Positions 46,011 to 59,027 of a stretch of DNA of 64,000 nucleotides are shown piece by piece. Below the pieces are notes generated by a model. That model saw only the letters and a program-made list of their open reading frames with translations, was not told the origin of the DNA and searched no databases. The first letter of the stretch is position 1, and each line of letters begins with the position of its first letter. Source of the DNA: Pseudonocardia sp. (lineage in GTDB: Bacteria; Actinomycetota; Actinomycetes; Mycobacteriales; Pseudonocardiaceae); contig NZ_JAJCYB010000075.1 in the NCBI RefSeq assembly GCF_029263155.1, positions 1-64,000 of the forward strand. The letters run 5' to 3'. The position numbers were made by a program, and so were the translations under genes.

Positions 46011-46955
46011 GTGCAACTCGGACTCATCGGTCTGGGCAAGATGGGCGGCAACATGCGCGAGCGGTTGCGCGCGGCCGGCCACGAGGTGGTCGGTTTCGAC
46101 CCGCGCCCGGAGGTCACCGACGTCGACTCGCTGGCCGCGCTGGCCGCGGCGCTCGCCGCGCCGCGCGTCGTGTGGGTGATGGTCCCCTCCGGCGAGCCGA
46201 CCCGCGGCACCGTGCGCGCACTGGCCGACGTGCTCTCAGCAGGCGACCTGGTGATCGACGGCGGCAACTCCCGCTACACCGACGACGCCCCCAACGCCGC
46301 CCTGCTCGACGCGAAGGGGATCGGCTACCTCGACTGCGGTGTCTCCGGCGGCATCTGGGGCAAGGACAACGGCTACGGCCTGATGGCGGGCGGATCGGCC
46401 GAGCACGTCGCGCTGGCCATGCCGATCTTCGACGCGCTGCGGCCCGAGGGTCCGCGCGAGGAGGGGTTCGCGCACGCCGGTCCCGTCGGCGCGGGCCACT
46501 TCTCGAAGATGGTCCACAACGGTATCGAGTACGGCCTGATGCAGGCCTACGCGGAGGGCTTCGAGCTGCTGTCCGCGGCCGAGCTCGTCACCGACGTGCC
46601 CGCCGTGCTGCAGGCGTGGTCGCGCGGCACCGTGGTGCGCTCGTGGCTGCTCGACCTGCTGGTGCTCGCGCTGAAGGACGACGCCTCCCTGGCCAAGCTC
46701 GACGACTACGTGGACGACTCCGGCGAGGGTCGCTGGACGATCGAGGAGGCGATCACGCATGCCGTGCCGCTCCCGGTGATCTCCGCGGCCCTGTTCGCGC
46801 GGTTCTCCTCGCGCCAGGAGTCCTCACCGGCGATGCGCGCGGTGGCGGCGCTGCGCCAGCAGTTCGGCGGGCACGCCGTGCGTGCGGCCGGACCGGCGGG
46901 AGCGCCCGGGGAGCACGCCGGACCCACCTCGGGCACCGGCTCCACGCACGGCTGA
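46011..46955 (+). CDS. gnd: 6-phosphogluconate dehydrogenase, decarboxylating (short type)
   Basis: 314 aa, the short GndA-like class. NAD(P) motif [12 protein letters not shown] at 4-15, substrate segment DGGNSRY and GVSGGIWG, and catalytic Lys in [16 protein letters not shown] are intact. It always lies between dnaN and recF in actinobacteria. AGGAGAG precedes the GTG. The last ~30 residues are Pro/Gly-rich. Confidence 0.93.
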   Translation: MQLGLIGLGKMGGNMRERLRAAGHEVVGFDPRPEVTDVDSLAALAAALAAPRVVWVMVPSGEPTRGTVRALADVLSAGDLVIDGGNSRYTDDAPNAALLDAKGIGYLDCGVSGGIWGKDNGYGLMAGGSAEHVALAMPIFDALRPEGPREEGFAHAGPVGAGHFSKMVHNGIEYGLMQAYAEGFELLSAAELVTDVPAVLQAWSRGTVVRSWLLDLLVLALKDDASLAKLDDYVDDSGEGRWTIEEAITHAVPLPVISAALFARFSSRQESSPAMRAVAALRQQFGGHAVRAAGPAGAPGEHAGPTSGTGSTHG

Positions 46956-47046
46956 CCGTGGTCAGGTCCCCTCCGGTCCCGCTCGCCGCCCGCGCCCTCC
47001 GTCGGCGGCGCGCGTCCGCGGGAGCGGCGAGCACGGGAGCCGGGTA

Positions 47047-48225
47047 GTGCACCTGCGACACCTGGCCGTCACCGACTTCCGGTCCTGGGAGCAGGCCGAG
47101 CTCGACCTGGAACCCGGCGCCACCGTGCTGGTCGGGCCGAACGGGGTCGGCAAGACCAACCTCGTCGAGGCCGCGGGCTACCTCGCCACGCTCGGTTCGC
47201 ACCGGGTCGCCTCCGATGCCCCGCTGATCCGCCGCGGCGCCGAGCGCGCCGTCGTCCGTGGGGCGGTGGTGCACCACGGACGCGAGCTGCACGTCGAGCT
47301 GGAGATCACCGCGGGGCGGGCGAACCGCGCACGGGTGAACCGGGCGCCGGTGTCGCGCCCGCGCGACGTGCTCGGCATCCTGCGCACGGTGCTGTTCGCG
47401 CCCGAGGACCTCGCGCTGGTGCGCGGCGACCCCGGCGAGCGCCGCCGTTTCCTCGACGAGCTGCTGACCATCCGCCACCCCCGCTACGCGGGCGTCCGCT
47501 CGGACTACGACCGGGTGCTCCGGCAACGCTCCGCACTGCTCAAGACCGCGCGGGGCGGCCGGGCCGACCTCTCCACCCTCGACGTCTGGGACGGCCACCT
47601 CGCCCGCACCGGAGCCGCCCTGCTGGCCGGCCGCCTGGAACTGGTGGCGGCGATCGCCGGCCCGGCCGCGGAGGCCTTCGCCGAGGTGGCCCCGACGTCG
47701 GACCCGATCGCCCTGCGGTACCGCTCCTCCGTCGCGTTGCAGGAAGGCCACCTTCACGCAACGACACGGCATGACGGTGGCCTTCCTGCAACGAATGCGG
47801 CGGAGCTGGAGCCGCTGCTGCTCGACGAGCTCGCCCGGGTGCGGCGCCAGGAGGTGGAGCGCGGTGTCTGCCTGGTCGGGCCGCACCGTGACGATCTCGA
47901 CCTGATGCTCGGACCGGGCCCGGCGAAGGGCTACGCAAGCCACGGGGAGTCCTGGGCCATCGCCCTGTCGCTGAGGCTGGCCTCCTACCGTCTGCTGTGC
48001 GCCGACGACGTCGAGCCGGTCCTGATCCTCGACGACGTCTTCGCCGAGCTCGACACCCGCCGCAGGCGCGCGCTCGCCGACGTCGCCCGGCGCGCGGAAC
48101 AGGTGTTGATCACGGCCGCGGTCGACGAGGACGTACCCGAGGGTCTCGCGGGCACGCGCCTCGCGGTGAGCGGCGGATCGGTGGCGCACTCGACGCGAAC
48201 CGGCTCGTCAGGGGCACGGCAGTGA
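47047..48225 (+). CDS. recF: DNA replication/repair protein RecF
   Basis: 392 aa. Walker A GPNGVGKT at 30-37, ABC signature [15 protein letters not shown] and Walker [13 protein letters not shown] are intact, so it is probably active. Residues 231-249 ([19 protein letters not shown]) are encoded by a copy of the 55-nt palindromic element and look foreign to the family. The insertion keeps the frame and lies in a loop region before [25 protein letters not shown] start. Confidence 0.95.
   Translation: MHLRHLAVTDFRSWEQAELDLEPGATVLVGPNGVGKTNLVEAAGYLATLGSHRVASDAPLIRRGAERAVVRGAVVHHGRELHVELEITAGRANRARVNRAPVSRPRDVLGILRTVLFAPEDLALVRGDPGERRRFLDELLTIRHPRYAGVRSDYDRVLRQRSALLKTARGGRADLSTLDVWDGHLARTGAALLAGRLELVAAIAGPAAEAFAEVAPTSDPIALRYRSSVALQEGHLHATTRHDGGLPATNAAELEPLLLDELARVRRQEVERGVCLVGPHRDDLDLMLGPGPAKGYASHGESWAIALSLRLASYRLLCADDVEPVLILDDVFAELDTRRRRALADVARRAEQVLITAAVDEDVPEGLAGTRLAVSGGSVAHSTRTGSSGARQ
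47737..47791. repeat. 55-nt palindromic element, copy 2, within recF
   Basis: The left arm 47737-47761 differs from that of copy 1 (19696-19720) at one position. The right arm 47767-47791 has four mismatches to perfect complementarity. Length and loop size (5 nt) equal those of copy 1. It starts on a codon boundary; both flanks read CG, so 55 plus 2 nt equals 19 codons. Confidence 0.88.
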
Positions 48226-48236
48226 TCTCGCTCAGG

Positions 48237-48266
48237 TGTGGACAAGGTTGTGGATACTGTGGATAA
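48237..48266 (-). promoter_or_regulatory. DnaA-box cluster at the dciA start
   Basis: Three boxes in 30 nt: TGTGGACAA (48237), TGTGGATAC (48249), TGTGGATAA (48258). The first and third are exact complements of TTGTCCACA and TTATCCACA. They encode the first residues of DciA. Weaker forms TTGTCCCCA (48350) and TGGGGATGA (48363) follow. Confidence 0.78.
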
Positions 48267-48891
48267 CTCGGCACAGGATGGTGACGAACGGCGCGCGCGA
48301 CCGTCCGTCGCCCCTGGCGGACCGCCCGCCGCGCCCGGATCCCGGGCGGTTGTCCCCAGCCCTGGGGATGAGGCGACACCGACCGCCGGTCGTGGATCGG
48401 ACATCGCCCGCGAGGCGCTGCGTGCCGCGCGGGAGTCCTCGGCCGAACGCAGGTCGGCCGAGCGCGCCGTGCCGGGGAAGCGACAGGCCTCGGGTCGGGG
48501 ACGGCGCCGACGCTGGTCCGGCCCGGGACCCGACGACCGGGACCCGCAGCCGTTCGGGCGCGTCGTCTCGCGGGTGGCGCTGGACCGGGGCTGGTCACCC
48601 CGCCTGACCGACGCGACGGTGCTGGGTCGCTGGCCGCAGCTCGTCGGGTCGGACATCGCCGACCACTGCACGCCCGTCTCGCTGCGTGACGGCGAGCTGG
48701 TGCTGCAGGCCGAGTCGACGGCGTGGGCGACGCAGCTGCGCACGCTGCAGCGCCAGCTGCTGGTGCGCCTGGCCGGGGCCGTGGGCAAGGACGTGGTCCG
48801 CCGCATCCGGGTGGTCGGGCCGAGCGGTCCGAGCTGGCGGCACGGCCCGCGCACCGTCCGGGGCCGCGGGCCGCGCGACACCTACGGTTGA
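48238..48891 (+). CDS. dciA: DciA (DUF721) replicative helicase operator
   Basis: 217 aa. The N-terminal half is disordered and basic; the C-terminal DUF721 domain (about 105-190) has [14 protein letters not shown] and the strongly conserved [17 protein letters not shown]. DciA delivers DnaB helicase to the origin in bacteria without DnaC. The GTG at 48238 is the earliest start and lies inside a DnaA box cluster, 12 nt after recF. There is no Shine-Dalgarno. Confidence 0.88.
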   Translation: MDKVVDTVDNSAQDGDERRARPSVAPGGPPAAPGSRAVVPSPGDEATPTAGRGSDIAREALRAARESSAERRSAERAVPGKRQASGRGRRRRWSGPGPDDRDPQPFGRVVSRVALDRGWSPRLTDATVLGRWPQLVGSDIADHCTPVSLRDGELVLQAESTAWATQLRTLQRQLLVRLAGAVGKDVVRRIRVVGPSGPSWRHGPRTVRGRGPRDTYG

Positions 48892-48925
48892 GGTTCGCGC
48901 GCATCGATGCTGACCAGCCGGAACG

Positions 48926-48946
48926 CGCCTGAGGCAACTCAGGGCG
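48926..48946 (+). terminator. Candidate hairpin after dciA
   Basis: CGCCTGAG pairs with CTCAGGGCG with one bulged G around GCAA, 34 nt after the dciA stop. No T tract follows. Confidence 0.35.
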
Positions 48947-49045
48947 AGATGATGGCGCCGCTGGCGGTTCTCATCCCCCGTGCGCGCCGCCGGACTCGAA
49001 CCGATGACTGTTCGGCGTTCTGTGACGCTTCTGGGCGGGTCCTAG

Positions 49046-51154
<2,109 letters not shown>

Positions 51155-51179
51155 TCCGAGAACCGCGGAAGGAACGACA

Positions 51180-54239
<3,060 letters not shown>

Positions 54240-54298
54240 TCCCCGTGCACCGCCCATCCCGCGCGCGGGCCGGGGGGATCGCCGCCAGAGGAGTGGAT

Positions 54299-55327
54299 GT
54301 GACCGACGAGACGATGACGCCGGAGGAGCAGCCGGACCGTCGCACCACGGTGGCGACGGACGAGCAGGCTGCTGCGGCCGGCCAGGCGGCCACCGAGGGG
54401 AACCCGGCGTCCGGTGGCCAGGTTCCTCCGGGTCCGGCTCCGGCGGGTTCCGCGGCGAGCGGTCCGGCCCACGCGGCTGCGGCCGACGGGTCCGGCCCAT
54501 CCAACGGGTCCGGTCCGGCAGGTGAGTCGTCCGACGCCGCACCTGCCGCACCTGCCGCACCTGCTCCGTCACCCACCCCGCGGTCCGAGGACGAGTCGCC
54601 GCCGGCCCCCGGGGGCCGTGCAGCTGCGGGCCTGCCCGACGCGCCGACGGCGCAGATGCGGGTCTCGTCCGGAGCGTCGGCCGAGCAGACGTTCCGGCCC
54701 GTGTCCCGCTCCGACGGCCCGTCGCCCGCGCCCGGGCCGGTCCCCGGACCGGGACCCGACGCCGCCACCCCGCCGCCGTGGCGGCGTATCCCGGGCCGGG
54801 ACACCTCCCAGGACCGTCGTCCCGGTCCCGCTCAGCAGGTCGGCGGAGCTCTCGGGGACGGTCCCACGGCGTTCCTGCAACCGCCCGTGCTGTCGCGGTC
54901 CACCGCGGAGCCGGGCTCGGAGACCGGTGGCTGGTCGCCGGTGCGCACCACCCGCAACCGCCCGCCGCGCCAGGCCGCGCTGCAGTTGCGCCGGCTCGAC
55001 CCGTGGTCGGTGCTCAAGCTGGCTCTGGTGCTGGCGGTGGTGCTGTTCTTCGTGTGGCTGGTGGCGGTGGGGGTCATCTTCGGTGTCCTCGATGGGGTCG
55101 GGGTCTGGGACCGCCTCAACGGCACCTACGCCGACCTGGTGTCCGGACAGGCCCAGACCGGGACGGCGCCGCTCATCAGCGCGGGTCGTGTGTTCGGGCT
55201 CGCGGCCGTCATCGGTGCGGTCAACAGCCTGCTGTTCGCAGTGGCCGTCACCATCGCGGCGTTCGTCTACAACGTGTCGGCGGATCTCGTGGGCGGTATC
55301 GAGGTCACCCTGTCCGAGCGCGACTGA
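54299..55327 (+). CDS. DUF3566 membrane protein
   Basis: 342 aa. A disordered Ala/Pro/Gly-rich N-terminal ~230 residues precedes the DUF3566 domain with two membrane helices (about 242-265 and 290-325). This protein follows gyrA throughout the actinobacteria; it is thought to be envelope-related but its role is unknown. AGAGGAG 6 nt before the GTG at 54299 decides the start. Confidence 0.85.
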   Translation: MTDETMTPEEQPDRRTTVATDEQAAAAGQAATEGNPASGGQVPPGPAPAGSAASGPAHAAAADGSGPSNGSGPAGESSDAAPAAPAAPAPSPTPRSEDESPPAPGGRAAAGLPDAPTAQMRVSSGASAEQTFRPVSRSDGPSPAPGPVPGPGPDAATPPPWRRIPGRDTSQDRRPGPAQQVGGALGDGPTAFLQPPVLSRSTAEPGSETGGWSPVRTTRNRPPRQAALQLRRLDPWSVLKLALVLAVVLFFVWLVAVGVIFGVLDGVGVWDRLNGTYADLVSGQAQTGTAPLISAGRVFGLAAVIGAVNSLLFAVAVTIAAFVYNVSADLVGGIEVTLSERD

Positions 55328-55397
55328 GCCCGCCCTCGCAGGAGGTATCCGGTTGCGGGCGCTCGGAGACGCTGGGGTAGCCTCGTGTCCGCCGCAG

Positions 55398-55471
55398 GGG
55401 CCTATAGCTCAGTTGGTTAGAGCGCGTCGCTGATAACGACGAGGTCGGTGGTTCAAATCCACCTAGGCCCA
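55398..55471 (+). tRNA. tRNA-Ile (GAT)
   Basis: A 74-nt cloverleaf: acceptor GGGCCTA/TAGGCCC, D arm GCTC/GAGC, anticodon stem CGTCG/CGACG with loop CTGATAA (anticodon GAT), T arm GGTGG-TTCAAAT-CCACC, discriminator A. The 3' CCA is not encoded. Confidence 0.97.
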
Positions 55472-55512
55472 CTCCTCGACCCGCCGGCCCACACCACAGG
55501 ACGTGATCCTCG

Positions 55513-55626
55513 ATGAAGAAGTTGCTCACGGTCGTCGTCGCACTCGCCGCCGGCGCGGTGGTCTTCTCGAAGATCCGTGGTGCCCGTGCGGAGAGCGACC
55601 TCTGGCACGAGGCCACCAACCGCTGA
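55513..55626 (+). CDS. DLW-39 family small protein
   Basis: 37 aa: one hydrophobic segment (about 4-19) followed by ARAESDLWHEATNR; the DLW motif defines the family. Function is unknown. It lies between the two tRNA genes, the position where the family is found in actinobacteria. Confidence 0.85.
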   Translation: MKKLLTVVVALAAGAVVFSKIRGARAESDLWHEATNR

Positions 55627-55675
55627 GCCCGGCCCCGCCCCGCTCCTGCTGAGCGGGTACCGTCCTGCTCGACAC

Positions 55676-55751
55676 GGGGACGTAGCTCAATTGGCAGAGC
55701 ACCGCCTTTGCAAGGCGGGGGTTAGGGGTTCGATTCCCCTCGTCTCCACCA
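55676..55751 (+). tRNA. tRNA-Ala (TGC)
   Basis: A cloverleaf of 73 nt plus an encoded CCA: acceptor GGGGACG/CGTCTCC, D arm GCTC/GAGC, anticodon stem CCGCC/GGCGG with loop TTTGCAA (anticodon TGC), T arm AGGGG-TTCGATT-CCCCT. Confidence 0.97.
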
Positions 55752-55902
55752 GCCTGATCCAGCAACAAGAGCTATCTGCCGGACGTCGTTCTCGATCGAC
55801 ACCAGCCACGAACAATGACGACCGTGAGGCCGGGGCCTGGAGCAAAGTGGGCCACAGCGTGCGCAGGTGGTTCCCGCAGGGCGGTGCGGGTACGCCGGGT
55901 AC

Positions 55903-56601
55903 ATGGTGATGTTGCGGCGGACCACGCCGGACGAGGAGCGCCGGACCGTGCTGGCGGCCGGTCGTGCCGTGACCCTGCGCGCCGTGCGTCCCGAGGACGC
56001 CGCGCTCCTCGTGGAGGGCTTCGAGCGGCTGAGCGCGGAGTCGCGGTTGCGCCGGTTCCACTCCCCGCTGCCCGGGCTCGCGCCCGGGCAGGTGGAGTTC
56101 CTGACCCGGGTGGACCATCACGACCACGAGGCCATCGTCGCCACCATCGGTGGTCTCGGCGCGGAGACGGGCGTCGGCGTCGCGCGGTACGTCCGTTCCC
56201 GGACCGACCCCGACGAGGCCGACGTGGCGGTGACCGTGTCCGACGAGTGGCAGGGCCGCGGCCTGGGCGCGGCCCTGCTGCGGCGGCTCGGCGAGCGCGC
56301 CGTCGACGAGGGGGTCACCCGCTTCACCGCCGACGTGCTGGCCGTCAACTCGGCCATGCTGCGGTTGCTGCGGGTCCTCGGACCCACCACCGCCGAACGT
56401 GCGGGACCGGAGGTGTGCGTCACGGTCGAGCTGACACCCGGGCAGCCGGGCCCGGCTGCCCCGTCCTCGTCGGGGTCGGACGGCGGGGGGTCTGTCGGGA
56501 GGACCGGACACCGCAGGCGCCACCGCGGCCGCGTCGAGGAGCGGCCGGCGGCGGGGGAGGGTCCGACCTGGACCCGCTCCGCCCGCCCGACGCCCTGGTA
56601 G
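55903..56601 (+). CDS. GNAT family N-acetyltransferase
   Basis: 232 aa. The acetyl-CoA binding motif is in EWQGRGLGAALLRRLGERAV (about 113-132) after VTVSD. Substrate unknown. The start is probably the ATG at 55903 or 55909; neither has a ribosome site. The last ~50 residues are Gly/Ser/Arg-rich and unlike the family; they may be read-through into non-native sequence next to the gene-remnant region. Confidence 0.7.
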   Translation: MVMLRRTTPDEERRTVLAAGRAVTLRAVRPEDAALLVEGFERLSAESRLRRFHSPLPGLAPGQVEFLTRVDHHDHEAIVATIGGLGAETGVGVARYVRSRTDPDEADVAVTVSDEWQGRGLGAALLRRLGERAVDEGVTRFTADVLAVNSAMLRLLRVLGPTTAERAGPEVCVTVELTPGQPGPAAPSSSGSDGGGSVGRTGHRRRHRGRVEERPAAGEGPTWTRSARPTPW

Positions 56602-56621
56602 GCGGAGGCGCCGCCCGGGCG

Positions 56622-56899
56622 AGCCCACCGCTCGAGCCGCTGCAACCACGGCGGGCAGCCCCCAGCCCGGCGCCACCACGGCCGCATGGCTGACCAACCC
56701 GCCGGGTAGCGGTGACGATCCCGGCGGCCACGGCCGGCCCGGGCACGTCCTCCGGGCTGGTCTCGGGCGGGATCAGCACGATCGGGGCGCGCCCGTCGGC
56801 GTCGGCGATCCCGGTGGCCTCCTCGGAGGTGAAGACCGCTCGCCCGGTGACGCGCCCGGGCGACGCCCCCAGCCTGCACGCGACCGGCTCGCCACGGTC
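56622..56899 (-). pseudogene. Remnant of a PEP-utilising enzyme (PPDK-like swivelling domain)
   Basis: Minus-strand frame 56899-56702 reads LGASPGRVTGRAVF ... PPETSPEDVPGPAVAAGIVTAT, and after a frameshift the neighbouring frame from 56697 continues MVSHAAVVAPGWGLPAVV. Together they match the phosphohistidine domain of pyruvate phosphate dikinase, including the swivelling His. The rest of the gene is missing on both sides. Confidence 0.7.
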
Positions 56900-56992
56900 T
56901 ACCTCCCCAGCGGCCCGGCCTACCACGCCGCGCCGATCTGGTTCCTCCAGTCGGTGCACCAGGCTGGCGGGACGGTCGTGCTGATGCCGCGC
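56890..56992 (+). pseudogene. Remnant of an AMP-forming acyl-CoA ligase
   Basis: The plus strand reads ATVYLPSGPAYHAAPIWF then LQSVHQAGGTVVLMPR, resembling the PGPLYHSAP ... GGTVVVMPRF block of fatty acyl-CoA synthetases. Only ~33 codons remain; it borders the PEP-enzyme remnant on one side and a reductase remnant on the other. Confidence 0.55.
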
Positions 56993-56997
56993 TCAGC

Positions 56998-57225
56998 GAT
57001 GGCGACGGCGGCGCGATCTTCATCCACGAGAGCGCCGAGCTGGCTCGGCGGCTGTCCGACGCGAGTCTGATCGACCGGTACGACCTGCTCGCCTTTCCCG
57101 TGCTTCTCGGTAGCGGGAAGAGCCTGTTCGGCCGGGCGGACCGGGACAAGCACATGCTGGCGCCGCGGGAATCGGAGAGCTGCTCGAACGGGATCCTGAA
57201 GCTGGTCCACGACGTACAGCGCTGA
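56998..57225 (+). pseudogene. 3' remnant of a dihydrofolate reductase-family (RibD C-terminal) gene
   Basis: The frame 56998-57225 reads GAIFIHESAELARRL, LIDRYDLLAFPVLLGSGKSLF and ends at a TGA. This is the C-terminal third of the DHFR/RibD-like family; the 5' part is replaced by the acyl-CoA ligase fragment in another frame. There is no start codon of its own. Downstream, 57226-57339 holds nothing recognisable. Confidence 0.65.
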
Positions 57226-57339
57226 TCCAGGGCGAGGGCGATCCGGCCGCCGTCGCCCTCGCGCTGCTGTCCGACCGTCTGCCCCGCATAGCAGCTCAGC
57301 GCCCGGGCCGGATGCGGCTCGTCGAAGTAGCCGAGCGCA

Positions 57340-57993
57340 TCACACCCGGCGGGAGGACCCGAGCAGACCGGCCCCGAGTGTGCCGACTCCCGACAGCCAC
57401 AGCACGACCGCCGCCCAGTTGAGCAGACCCCACCACGGGTGCAGCGGTGCCCCGGCAGGCAACGCGAGCAATGAGTGGAGCGGGACGACGACCGCGATGG
57501 CGACGGCCAGCACCAGCAACGGGGTCGCCCAGGCGCGCCAAGCCGGGTCGGCCGCCATCCTGCGGGACAGGACCACGAAGCCGGCGACGGCCCCGACGAA
57601 CACCAGCAGGAAGTGGGGCGGGGCCGGGCCGGTCACCCCGGCCAGTACGGGACCGACGGCACTGACCCCCATCAGGATCGGTCCGGCGGATCCCCAGCGG
57701 GTCGGGCGGATGCCCCGGTGCAGCCCGGCCGCCCAGACAGCCACGAGGACGCCGAGCGCGACCAGGTTCACGCGCTGCACCCAGCCGGTCGGACCCTCGG
57801 CCAGCGCGACCACCGGCTCGGCCACGGCGTCGTAACCCGGCCGGGCCAGGCCCAGGGCCGCCGAGACCAGGACGAAACCGGCGGAGCCGAGGATGCCCGC
57901 CCATCCGGCAGCCGCGCGCAGGCGCCGCCGTGCCGTATCGAACCGCCCGCCGGCTCCCGCAGCGGTGCCGCTCGTCGTGCTTCCCATGTCCAT
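57340..57993 (-). CDS. DUF998 membrane protein
   Basis: 217 aa with about six hydrophobic segments and the DUF998 features RPGYDAVAEPV near the first loop and MGVSAVGPVLAG. Function unknown. AGGAGG 7 nt upstream of the ATG at 57993 supports the start; an ATG two codons in is also possible. Confidence 0.78.
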   Translation of the reverse strand: MDMGSTTSGTAAGAGGRFDTARRRLRAAAGWAGILGSAGFVLVSAALGLARPGYDAVAEPVVALAEGPTGWVQRVNLVALGVLVAVWAAGLHRGIRPTRWGSAGPILMGVSAVGPVLAGVTGPAPPHFLLVFVGAVAGFVVLSRRMAADPAWRAWATPLLVLAVAIAVVVPLHSLLALPAGAPLHPWWGLLNWAAVVLWLSGVGTLGAGLLGSSRRV

Positions 57994-58029
57994 GATCCAC
58001 CTCCTGCTGTGCGTTCTGTGTCGCCGGAC

Positions 58030-58872
58030 TCAACACACGGTTCCGGTGCCGATGTTGACCTGGGCGCTGAGTACTGCCCCCGGGGCTCCTGCGGATCGCT
58101 CGCGAAGCGTTCCCTCGAGTACGCGGACGACCTCGGCCTGCTGCCCGTCGTCGAGGGCGGCGGCCGTCTGCGCGCCGATGGGGTGGCTGGCGGTGAAGGT
58201 GTCCCAGAGATGGCGCGCGGAGTCGAACGCCGACTCCCAGGTGAACGGGTCGATCCGGATCTCGCGCAGGCCCGCGTCGACCATCCGCTCGCGCAGCACG
58301 TCGGGATGCGCCGCCTGGAACGGCAGCGGCGGCGGGTCGGTCGGCAGCGGCATGGCACCCGGTACCGCGGCGCGGACCGCGCCGGCGCAGAACACGATGA
58401 ACTCGACCGTCGGGAGCGGACCGAACGCGGCGATCACCACCCGCCCCCCGGGTCGGGTGACCCGCACCAGCTCGGCGAGGCCGCGCTCCATGTCGGGGAA
58501 CACCGATACGCCGTTCACCGAGGCCGCGACGTCGAAGGTGTCGTCGTCCAGATCGAGGGCGTTGCCGTCCATGATCCGGCCGCGCACGGAGGACAGCCCC
58601 TCGGCGAGCGCCCGCGCGGTGAGGCGTTCGATCATGGCCGGGGCGAGGTCGGTCGCGACGACGTCGGCGCCGATCCGGGCCGCCGGGATGGTCAGGGCCC
58701 CGCTGCCGGCCCCCACGTCGAGCAGTCGGGTGCCGGGGCGCAGCCCGAGACGGAGCACCACCTCCCGGCCGAGAACCATGCTCTCCGGGGTGACGAACCG
58801 GTCGAACCCGTCGGCGACCGCGTTCCACGCGTCGCGGATCTGTTCGAGGCCCGGTGCCTGCTGCGTGGTCAT
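58030..58872 (-). CDS. SAM-dependent methyltransferase
   Basis: 280 aa class I methyltransferase. Motif I LLDVGAGSGALT is at 50-61, followed by VVATDLAPAMIERL and the post-motif region VTRPGGRVVIAAFG; UbiE-like. The substrate is unknown. GGGGAG before the ATG at 58872 supports the start. It lies 36 nt upstream of the DUF998 gene on the same strand, so the two may be co-transcribed. Confidence 0.85.
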   Translation of the reverse strand: MTTQQAPGLEQIRDAWNAVADGFDRFVTPESMVLGREVVLRLGLRPGTRLLDVGAGSGALTIPAARIGADVVATDLAPAMIERLTARALAEGLSSVRGRIMDGNALDLDDDTFDVAASVNGVSVFPDMERGLAELVRVTRPGGRVVIAAFGPLPTVEFIVFCAGAVRAAVPGAMPLPTDPPPLPFQAAHPDVLRERMVDAGLREIRIDPFTWESAFDSARHLWDTFTASHPIGAQTAAALDDGQQAEVVRVLEGTLRERSAGAPGAVLSAQVNIGTGTVC

Positions 58873-59027
58873 GGCGAACTCCCCTTGCTCGGTGGCCGAC
58901 CGACGGCCGGCGTGTGCACGTCCCGGACAGGGTCGAACTGGTGAGGGGGGTGCTGCTTCGGGCGATGTGTGTATCCCGCGACGTGGCGGCGGATGGGTGA
59001 TCCTGTGTAGGCGCCGCGCGGTCGTCG

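Noticed and set aside
48988-49007. tRNA T-arm-like sequence on the minus strand
   Set aside because: GGTTCGAGTCC resembles a T loop, but only about four stem pairs form and no acceptor or anticodon arm is found; at most a chance match or old attachment-site scar.
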